Assembly (NCBI GenBank): GCA_027309085.1
Contig: DAIDDL010000004.1
Location: forward strand, 98,070-162,069
Length of the DNA stretch: 64,000 nt
From: Sulfobacillus sp.
GTDB taxonomy: Bacteria > Bacillota > Sulfobacillia > Sulfobacillales > Sulfobacillaceae
Direction: 5' to 3'
Shown: positions 57,381 to 64,000 of the stretch, piece after piece
Layout: each line of letters starts with the position of its first letter
How positions within the stretch are numbered: position 1 is the first letter of the stretch
Notes under the pieces: generated by a model
What the model was told of the DNA's origin: nothing
The model's database searches: none
What the model saw: only the letters and a program-made list of their open reading frames with translations
Made by a program: the position numbers and the translations under genes

Positions 57381-58902
57381 TACGCATCCCCTCTTTCATT
57401 TGAATCCTGCGGATATAAGGCAACGGACCATTGCCATTTGCACCCAGTCCCAATCATAGAGGGCGCAACTGAAATCAGGCTGAATTGTGGCTAAACTTCT
57501 CCTGAATATTTTAATAACCGTCCCGCGCTGAACCCAACCAATCTCCCAACTTGTGCTCAGGCATCCCAGCGGGCTCAAGCCACCTCCGTCGCCGCGGGGT
57601 TATAACTCTTGGCAGATGGTGGCCTCATAAAACAGATCTCAGTTCCGGTCCGCGGCACGGCCGCCACAATTTTTGGCACAGGCCTGTGACCTCCGAGCCA
57701 AAGGCCCGCACCAGTTCGGTGACAGAGGTTCAATCCGCATGGTCTGGCCGGACGGCGACCATGGCTTGCCGAATGAAATAGACCGCATATTCACTCATAG
57801 CTAGTCAGTTGATCTTGACACCCATGCGGTCTTCACGGGATTAACCGGAACATCTGGGATTTCAGCCAGACTTCAGTTCCTCTTCAGGAGACCTTTAGCC
57901 CAGGCACGTACAATTGGTGGCCAGTGGCACGGGCAATAATCGGCGCAGGCTCCAAGAACAGCGAGAAACTGCCGTGATCCCTTTTCAGACTTTGGTCGGT
58001 TGGGGGGCAGACTTGTCTTGGTTAAACTGTGCTATGACCGCTGGCGCGGTTGGATTCCGACGAATGGGTTGCGAGAATGTTGAAAGGGAGAGCGAGCGAT
58101 GATGAGTCCTTTTGTGGAATCCTATAACCGCCTGTGGCCGCCACACCCGGAGCTCGACCACAGCGCCCGCGACGCCGTGTGGATTGTGGCTGTTGATGGG
58201 GGAACTGAGCCTGCTGAAAGTCCCTGCATCTCTTGAGGGAGAAAACGGCGGACCCCTAACTGCTGCTAGGGTGTTGTCTCACTGCCCAAGATAGTCAGGC
58301 GGCCTGCAGAGTCCACAAATATCCGTCACACTGCAGTTTGGCGAATGTAAAAAGCGGCGGACTATCCTCTCATTCGCGCTACCGTTTCTCTCGTATATCT
58401 GACAGCCGTATCCCGGCAATCCCGCGCGTATCCATGATGCTCTTACCGGGCCGTAGAATTACTCATACCACCAGAGTCCTAATTGCGGCGGCCTTTTTTG
58501 GCATCTGTCATTTTTCCAGCCCCCGCAAAGCCCGCCCTCATGGCTGCCACCACACCCGCTCCCGCCTAACAGCCGCAACTGGGCTGGATTTGCGATAACC
58601 GGGCTCGTCGCCCCGGAGCATTTCGGCTCAGTGGACCGTGCCAGCCATGACAGGACGCGCAGCGTGGCAGTTTGGATTTGGATAGGTCTCGGAGGTGATC
58701 CTCAGCACCGTCTGCTGCAAACCGGCACACTCAAGCCAAACCCGGAAGGGGGCGTCACAATGCCACCCCCTGGTCCCTATTGCCATGGGCCTTCGTCCCG
58801 GCACCCCCATTTCCGTAGATACATCCATCCATCCATCCCCAGATAACTCAGGTACGTGTTCCAAAGTGGAGGAAGCCTGGTGTAATATGGTTAAAATCCC
58901 TA
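57381..58902. other. Gene-poor region, relics only
   Basis: About 1.5 kb with frequent stops. Visible items: an open 3'-like piece at about 57970-58077 (FSDFGRLGGRLVLVKLCYDR, ending at TGA), a 45-codon frame at 58099-58236 and a (CCAT)4 run near 58826-58845. No intact gene recognised. Confidence 0.5.
58099..58236 (+). CDS. Possible 45-residue ORF, unknown
   Basis: ATGATG after AGGGAGAG, coding SYNRLWPPHPELDHSARD and then VWIVAVDGG to TGA 58236. The good ribosome site is the only support; it may be a remnant of a longer protein. Confidence 0.3.
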   Translation: MMSPFVESYNRLWPPHPELDHSARDAVWIVAVDGGTEPAESPCIS

Positions 58903-59235
58903 TTAGGACCCGGATTCTTCCGACTTCCGCGGCAGCCATGTTTCGCCAAATTCTTGAAGAGCCGTGAGTACCGGCCATAATGCGCGCCCCTTGGCTGTCA
59001 ATTGATATTCGACACGAGGGGGCGCTTCGGCATAGCGGGTCCGGACAATTACCCCTTCCTCGGTCAGCCGCCGCAGCCGTTCCGATAATGAGCGCGGGTT
59101 CACTCCAGCAGCCTGCAGTTCCCCAAAGCGGCGCGGCCCGGCATGTAGTTCGCGCAAGATGATAATGACCGTGACATCAGCCACCAGCGTAGCCGCTCTC
59201 TGAATTGGGCACACAATTTCTTGAAGATTATGCAT
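58903..59235 (-). CDS. HxlR-family transcriptional regulator
   Basis: 110 residues, a single winged helix: CPIQRAATLVADVTVIIILR at the N-terminus with the family's conserved early Cys, RRFGELQAAGVNPRSLSERL (recognition helix) and VIVRTRYAEAPPRVEYQLTA (wing). HxlR proteins often sense redox or aldehydes through that Cys. No divergent target gene is evident; the AT-rich leader beyond 59235 includes TATAAT-like sequence near 59490-59512. Confidence 0.88.
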   Translation of the reverse strand: MHNLQEIVCPIQRAATLVADVTVIIILRELHAGPRRFGELQAAGVNPRSLSERLRRLTEEGVIVRTRYAEAPPRVEYQLTAKGRALWPVLTALQEFGETWLPRKSEESGS

Positions 59236-59907
59236 AGGACTTTATCTCTCCTCGTCCTTCGGTTTAATAAAAACTATTCCGTCTTCAGCAAGTTGTAACA
59301 GATTTGAAGAAGAGGACCACGCACCAAAACACAAACCATTCAGCGGCTTACTCCCTCCACCGTTGCAGCCAAGCTCAGGCCCTACGGGCCATTTTGAAGA
59401 ACCAGCGATTAGCGACGGTACTGCCCCCACGCTGACACGGTCGCCACTACATTCGCTGCATGCCATCAAGCGAATTACTCTCAACTCCATTATATACATT
59501 ATATAGTTTCAAGGCGTACAGACCCCCACGACATAAATCTGCATTAATGCACTGCCATTCTCACACCGAGGCACCTCGCATAGTCTCCCTCTGAAAAAGA
59601 CGAAAAAACCATATATTTGACCTAAGCAGTCTATATACCACTATATATTGATTAAGCTAGACTCTGCATCGCGTCCGCAATATTTTTCATCCACCTATGG
59701 GCCCTGCGATGGGCATGGCGGGCCTCCTTTGTTACAACCATAACTCGACAGGGCTAGATGGTGTTTGGAAACGCTCCATATGGCCCCTGTCAGAGGCCCA
59801 TATGTTCATATGGCCTCCTCACTCGACATTTTATAGTATGTATTGTTCGACCAGTCACTATCGTCTGAAGTTAAGTTCCGTATTGATTGCCTAAGGAGGC
59901 ATCTATC
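59236..59907. other. AT-richer regulatory interval before tatA
   Basis: About 670 bases, lower in GC than the surroundings. It includes ATATAT-rich blocks near 59490-59512 and 59610-59650 and the dyad at 59777-59804. No convincing gene; a minus-strand 85-codon frame (59242-59499) lacks motifs. Confidence 0.5.
59777..59804. promoter_or_regulatory. CATATGG dyad upstream of the tatA operon
   Basis: CATATGG and CCATATG arms 14 bases apart, with a third CATATGG at about 59808-59814. The CATATG core is the same as in the ArsR operator at 9944-9963, so an ArsR-type repressor may bind here. Confidence 0.35.
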
Positions 59908-60117
59908 ATGTTGGACGGTCTGCTGAGTCCTGTGCATTTAGTCTTTATTCTGATTTTGGCCTTGCTGATTTTTGGTCCCCGGCGCTTGCCAGAAATCGGT
60001 GCGTCTCTCGGCAAAAGTATCCGTGAATTTCGCCAAGCCATGAACCAAATCGGTCGCCCCACCGATGCGCCTGCCGAAGAGGCAAAGTCTCCCCTGCCTC
60101 CCGAGTCTTCCAAATAA
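59908..60117 (+). CDS. tatA: TatA/E twin-arginine translocase component
   Basis: 69 residues from ATG 59908 (AAGGAGG upstream). One N-terminal helix VHLVFILILALLIFGPRRLP with the FGP hinge, an amphipathic helix GASLGKSIREFRQAM, and an acidic/Pro tail. It forms the Tat pore with TatC (not in the window). Intact, and placed first in an operon whose catalytic subunit carries an RR signal, so it may be dedicated to that enzyme. Confidence 0.92.
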   Translation: MLDGLLSPVHLVFILILALLIFGPRRLPEIGASLGKSIREFRQAMNQIGRPTDAPAEEAKSPLPPESSK

Positions 60118-60130
60118 GGAGGTTTCTGGC

Positions 60131-61117
60131 ATGTCTGAGACACCACAGATTCCTGAATCCGCCCAGCCTGCCGTTTCGCGCAAGAGCGCGGTTGCCAAAG
60201 GCCTCGTTTTGGGACTTAGCCTGAGCTTGCCGCTGCTTTTACCCCACAAGGCTCACGCCGCCACTCTCCCGTCCGAATCTCCCCACCTCAATCCTGATAA
60301 AAATGTTGGCTAGGAGGGATGGGACAATCCCCGGCTGAATGTGAATGATGGCTGGGATAATTGGCAGACTATTTTGAATTAAGATCGCTTGCCGATTTAT
60401 CATGCCCAATTTCAGCGCATTGAGGCTTCCCATCCGCAACATCACTGGATCATGGTGATTGACTTGCGGAAATGTGTCGGTTGTCAGTCGTACGTTGTGG
60501 CCTGTAAGTCCGAAAACAATGTGCCTCTTGGAGTTTACTGCACTTGGGTCGATGTCCCCCAGACGGGGGACACCGTGCCAGATCCTCGTGGTGATATTCT
60601 GGTTGACGGCACCCGGTACCGGCAGGATGTACTGGTGATGAACGTGCCAAAACTCTGCAATCACTGCGATGACCCTCCCTGTGTGGAAGTTTGTCCGGTC
60701 AAAGCCACTTACAAGCGGGCCGATGGGATTGTCCTCGTGGACCCCGAGCTCTGTATTGGCTGCGGAACATGTGTAAACGCCTGCCCCTACGATGCTCGGT
60801 TCCTAAATCCGGTTTCTCACACCGCTGACAAATGCACCTTCTGTGTAGAGCGTGTCGATGCAGGGTTACTACCCGCTTGTGTGACCACCTGTGTCGGCCG
60901 TGCGCGAGTCTTTGGAGATGCCAACGACCCCAGCAGCGAGGTGTCACAATTGCTGGCAAATTATCCGCATGTCGTGCGCCATTCGGATTTCGGTACGGAT
61001 CCCCAGGTTTTCTATATTGGGATGAGCGGAGAAATTGCCACTCTGGATGATCCAGAACTGCAGCATATGGTATTCACCTACACCAGCAACGCCAATAGCA
61101 CGCCCCCCCCCCAATGA
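60131..61117 (+). pseudogene. Four-cluster ferredoxin subunit (PsrB/TtrB-like) with two in-frame stops
   Basis: AAGGAGG precedes ATG 60131. One frame runs to 61117 but is cut by TAG at 60311-60313 (codon 61) and TAA at 60380-60382 (codon 84). The first part is a signal-like peptide (RKSAVAKGLVLGLSLSLPLL then HKAHA). After the stops come four Fe-S sites: CVGCQSYVVACK, CNHCDDPPCVEVCP, CIGCGTCVNACP and CTFCVERVDAGLLPACVTTC, the electron-transfer subunit of polysulfide/tetrathionate/DMSO reductase-type complexes. Re-initiation downstream has no ribosome site, so the gene is probably dead. Confidence 0.8.
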
Positions 61118-61133
61118 AAGGAGGACTCCGATT

Positions 61134-62361
61134 ATGCCTGTGCAAACTGGTCAGTTACTCGGACTGGAGCACGTCTATTGGGGTATTCTCATCGTTATTT
61201 ACCCCTATCTCTCCGGGTTAGTCGCAGGATCTTTTATTGTAGGATCCCTGTCAAAAGTGTTTGGAGCAAAAAAATTCGAGCCCATGGCGAAGTTGGCTGC
61301 CATCGTCACATTGGCCTTCCTTCTGATTGCGGCCTTGGCACCACTCGCCGACGCGCGTCAGTCGTCTCGGTTTCTGGAACTCTATTCGCGCCCGCACGTA
61401 CTGTACGCTCCCATGGGGCTGTTTACGCTGATATGGACGGCTTATGTTCTCCTGGCTTTGGCCGAAACCTATTTCATTTTTCGCCAGGGACAATCTTTAC
61501 ATGGCTGAACACGCCGCCGGATGGCGCCAAACATGGCACCGCTGGCTCACGCTAGGGTGGCATGATGTTTCGCTGCGGGCTATACACCGGGAGCATGTCA
61601 TTCTAGTAGTGCTAGCCGCGGCTGGCATATTTCTCGCATTTGCCTTTCACGGCTACATCGGGTTCATCTTCGGTGCCATCAAAGCTCGTCCGTTATGGAG
61701 CAATCCCCTGATGATGCCTATGTTTATTGTCTCCGCTATCGTCTCTGGTATCGCTCTCATGATTATCGCTTATATCGGCATTGTTGGATGATTAGTGTCG
61801 CGCGATGCCGTCGATAACGATCTGGTAGCAGGACTGATGAGTTTGCTCATGTGGACGATCTTTGTCGACCTGTTTCTTGATATTGTGGATTTTCTGAATG
61901 CCGGTGTCCAGGCCTATGCCATGGGACCCACTTATGACGGTTTTCACGCAATTTTCATGGGTGGTCCGCTGACATTCATGTACTGGGGCCTTCAGTTGGG
62001 ATTTTTGAGTATTGCTCTGATCCTCACTTTTTTTGGCGCGGTTCGCCGGTCTCGCTGGGGATCCAGTATTGCCAGCCTGCTTGTGCTAATCAGTGTGTAT
62101 GCCATGCGCTACGACACGGTTGTGGGAGGCCAATTGCAGCCCAAAGCATCTCAAGGCCTGGTGCAGTATATCCCTCCGTGGCTGGGACGCGACAGTGTGC
62201 AGACGGTCATCGGAATCTTTGGCATCGCCTTTCTGTTGATGGCGTTGCAACTGCTGCTGCTTCCATGGGACCAGCACTGGATGGACCACTGGATTCACCA
62301 CAGTCACCAAGCACGCGTTCCCAGTAATGTCGCTGCGGTTTCGAAGAAGGAGGGCGTCTAA
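61134..62361 (+). pseudogene. NrfD/PsrC-like membrane subunit, broken
   Basis: ATG 61134 after AAAGGAGGA opens a frame with three helices (LEHVYWGILIVIYPYLSGLV onward) that ends at TGA 61506-61508. The next frame begins at ATG 61501 (ATGGCTGA overlap) with two helices and is stopped by TGA 61789-61791. The same frame then goes on with four more helices (LVAGLMSLLMWTIFVDLFL onward) to 62361. Together this makes the eight-to-nine helix NrfD quinol-oxidising subunit of normal size. The first break could be a coupled gene split, but the in-frame TGA mid-protein argues for decay. Confidence 0.75.
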
Positions 62362-62362
62362 G

Positions 62363-62690
62363 ATGGGCTTCACTGACAAGGAAATGTCGCGACGGACGTT
62401 CGTCGTCGGCTCTGTAGGAGTCGCCAGCGCATTAGCCAGCGTGTGGGGCGCATGGCCGTGGCTGCCCGGAATGTTTCACCGCCGGGGCACTTATACCTAC
62501 CCTATGCGTACGGAATTGTGGAAAGGAGAGTCGATGTTCGCTACAGCGTCTGCAAGCAGTGCCGCAGTGACTGCGGTCTGGAAGCCCGCGTCTTCAATGG
62601 CGTGCTGACGAAACTCGATGGAAATCCATATCATCCCAACACGACCCAACCCCAATTGCCCTATGCCACACCGGTTGAAGAGTCTCTGCA
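62363..62690 (+). pseudogene. Molybdopterin oxidoreductase catalytic subunit, N-terminal fragment
   Basis: ATG 62363 starts a Tat signal MSRRTFVVGSVGVASALASV. A frameshift near 62525 moves coding to another frame with RVDVRYSVCKQCRSDCGLEA and LTKLDGNPYHPN, the [4Fe-4S] cysteine motif and start of the Mo-bisPGD domain. After about 110 residues homology stops (near 62690) and an ArsR-type sequence follows, so about 600-700 residues have been deleted. It is the catalytic partner of the Fe-S and NrfD genes; substrate type (polysulfide, thiosulfate, tetrathionate, arsenate) cannot be told. Confidence 0.8.
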
Positions 62691-62699
62691 CGCACCTAT

Positions 62700-62983
62700 G
62701 GCGCATTCTTTGTGCGATCGGACAAGGCCATCTCTCAAATCATCTCAGCTGCCTGAAAAGCTGTGGCTTCGTGAGTACAACTGCCCGGGGCCGATTCGTG
62801 TATTACCGCATCGCTGATGCCCGCGATAATACGCTCCTTGACTTAGGGTTGGAAATGCTGCACGATCATGCGCAGGGAGTGGCTGCATACGTTGTCGTCG
62901 GACACCAAACCAATCTTACGGGACAACGCGAATTTCTTCTTCCGGTCACGCCCATGAATGCAGGTCGGGAAGTTCGTGAGTGA
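62700..62983 (+). pseudogene. CmtR-like ArsR-family fragment fused by deletion
   Basis: GQGHLSNHLSCLKSCGFVST, then RFVYYRIADARDN and LEMLHDHAQGVAAY correspond to the recognition helix, wing and C-terminus of ArsR-family Cd/Pb sensors of the CmtR type (NHLSCLRGCG). The N-terminal half is gone; the fragment joins directly to the molybdopterin gene fragment. The tail (about 62890-62983) reads on to TGA. Confidence 0.65.
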
Positions 62984-63092
62984 ACCATTGCCCCCATGTC
63001 AAACGCCATGCGGAAAGTGTATTACTCATCCGGATATGGACATCTAATTTGTCGGCCCAACTTCACGACAACGTATCTGTCTGGAGGATTCC

Positions 63093-63251
63093 ATGTTAAC
63101 TGCATACGGGGCCACAGTCGTTACCTTAATGATGATATTTTACGCCTTTGAGGCGCGTTCTCCATGGTTTACTTTTGCCTTCGCCATTTCATCCAATTGC
63201 GCTATCCCTTCCCGGCGTTCAGGCCGGGGAGGGATAGCGCGGCAGGCGTAG
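63093..63251 (+). pseudogene. Small conserved membrane protein truncated by the IscB element
   Basis: GGAGGATTCC precedes ATG 63093. LTAYGATVVTLMMIFYAFEA and RSPWFTFAFA match a short, widespread membrane protein family. After about 34 residues (near 63190) the sequence passes into the end of the iscB element and runs to TAG 63251. The usual second half (..YGFLQGAWPFGVVE..) is missing. Confidence 0.55.
63199..63240. repeat. 18-bp subterminal hairpin at the iscB 3' end
   Basis: Arms 63199-63216 and 63223-63240 with one G-T mismatch and a 6-base loop, overlapping the iscB stop. IS200/IS605-type elements have such imperfect palindromes near their ends, recognised by the Y1 transposase. Confidence 0.65.
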
Positions 63252-64000
63252 CCTGCCCCATTCCCACATCCTCCTTTTCTGTCGACGCTATCTGGGTCCA
63301 CGAATACCCATACCCGTCCGCCCGCTGAACCCGCGAGCAGAAACGGTAATCGATGCCTTGGACCAGCCCATTTCCGGTCTGGATGTTAAAACGGCCACTA
63401 GCGCGGATGGCGACGCGGCCCCGGTACGTGCCCGCTTTCTTGCCCGTGGTGACAACGGCTCTCACCCAGTCCCCGGTCTGAAATCCGAAGACGCTTTTGC
63501 GCCGGGTCAGGTAGCCACGCGGACATCCGTGTTTCGTCAGGCGTGTGCGCTGGTAGCTGCCGCGCCCCGTCGCGTGGATACTCAGTACGGGTTGTTGCCA
63601 GCGCTCAATCGCGTCGACATGCCCCACGCAGGCGGCATCCAGGCCATGCGCCTTCGGCACCTGCAACCGGTGACGGTGGTATTTGGTGCGTCCGCCGCTG
63701 GCGACTTCCACGTCTAGCCCTGTGGCCTTGAGCCGTTGGAACAGTGCCCAGCGGGTATTGTTCACTGCCGCCGCATCGCGCAATGGTGCCTGGGCATGGG
63801 CCCGTATTCGGCGCAGACGCTCCGGTTGCTTTACCAGAAACTGTTCCACGGGACTATTGCCCTTGCGCTGATGACAATCGTGGCAAGCGATGGCGAGATT
63901 GCTCACGCGGTCGCTGCCGCCTTGGCTCTTGGGATGGATATGTTCCCTCTCCAAGGGGGTGTGTTCGGCTCCGCAATAGGCGCATTGGCGGCCCCATTTC
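63202..64000 (-). CDS. iscB: IscB OMEGA nuclease, C-terminal part, runs off the window
   Basis: At least 265 residues visible; the N-terminus (RRXRR/PLMP, RuvC-I, bridge helix) lies beyond 64000. The HNH zinc site CAYCGAEH, the core [18 protein letters not shown] and [11 protein letters not shown] are intact. RuvC-III follows with [11 protein letters not shown] (catalytic HxxDA), then [23 protein letters not shown] and [17 protein letters not shown] target-recognition segments. IscB is the RNA-guided ancestor of Cas9; its omega RNA is encoded 5' of the gene, outside the window. No frameshift is seen, so it may be active. Confidence 0.85.
   Translation of the reverse strand, partial: KWGRQCAYCGAEHTPLEREHIHPKSQGGSDRVSNLAIACHDCHQRKGNSPVEQFLVKQPERLRRIRAHAQAPLRDAAAVNNTRWALFQRLKATGLDVEVASGGRTKYHRHRLQVPKAHGLDAACVGHVDAIERWQQPVLSIHATGRGSYQRTRLTKHGCPRGYLTRRKSVFGFQTGDWVRAVVTTGKKAGTYRGRVAIRASGRFNIQTGNGLVQGIDYRFCSRVQRADGYGYSWTQIASTEKEDVGMGQATPAALSLPGLNAGKG

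Noticed and set aside
59242..59499. An 85-codon minus-strand frame upstream of the HxlR gene
   Set aside because: Composition unlike protein and no recognised motif; it sits in AT-rich regulatory DNA.
60311..61791. Stop-codon reassignment as an explanation for in-frame stops
   Set aside because: TAG, TAA and TGA all occur as interruptions, together with frameshifts, while intact core genes use the same stops normally.

Overview
The window looks like chromosomal DNA of a GC-rich, endospore-forming member of the Bacillota, most like the Sulfobacillus group. The evidence is indirect: a SpoIVFA/SpoIVFB-L21-Prp-L27-Spo0B-Obg block, an L27 with the Firmicute-type cleavable N-terminus beside its protease Prp, MinC/D/E together with MreB/C/D, a T-box leader on valS, sporulation-type LonB, and a sulfur-type molybdoenzyme operon. 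The species name is inference; no rRNA or other strong phylogenetic marker is present.

Layout. 1-2.1 kb: a GAF-domain gene and a degraded group II intron whose 5' end sits exactly at the end of a terminator. 2.1-6.8 kb: ClC chloride channel, short-chain dehydrogenase and a divergent DUF255 thioredoxin-fold protein. 6.9-10.8 kb: an ArsR-controlled operon (FmdE-like, TSUP and SBF/ACR3-like transporters) in which every structural gene is broken, and a frameshifted remnant of a PatG-type C-terminal domain. 11-14.5 kb: ATP-grasp enzyme, acyl-CoA dehydrogenase and thiolase. 14.9-21.7 kb: GAF-GGDEF cyclase, pentapeptide protein, KimA-like potassium transporter and a membrane protein. 21.8-30.5 kb: YqeK-RsfS fusion, RRM protein, NadD, Obg, Spo0B, L27, Prp, L21, RNase G and SpoIVFB/SpoIVFA. 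32-44.5 kb: PAP2 phosphatase, RodA, MinE, MinD, MinC, MreD, MreC, MreB, RadC, Maf, DUF4321, FolC, ValS with its T-box, and GroES. 44.7-55.8 kb: lipoprotein, acetyltransferase, histidine phosphatase, EngB, Lon, LonB, ClpX, ClpP, trigger factor and four tRNAs (Gly, Leu, Arg, His). 56-64 kb: a secreted repeat protein, a gene-poor stretch, an HxlR regulator, then tatA followed by a four-cluster Fe-S subunit, an NrfD subunit and a molybdopterin subunit, all broken. The last of these is joined by a deletion to a CmtR-like regulator fragment. An IscB gene (HNH plus RuvC) runs off the right edge and interrupts a small conserved gene.

Reading it together: the 21-55 kb core (cell shape, division site, proteolysis, translation, sporulation) is intact and mostly transcribed on the minus strand. 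Both flanks are full of frameshifts, in-frame stops, truncations and mobile-element traces. Because the core is clean, the lesions look like real gene decay rather than poor sequence. The points most worth following are the IscB locus and its target site, the decaying Tat-linked molybdoenzyme operon, the orphan PatG-type domain, the group II intron at a terminator, and the YqeK-RsfS fusion.
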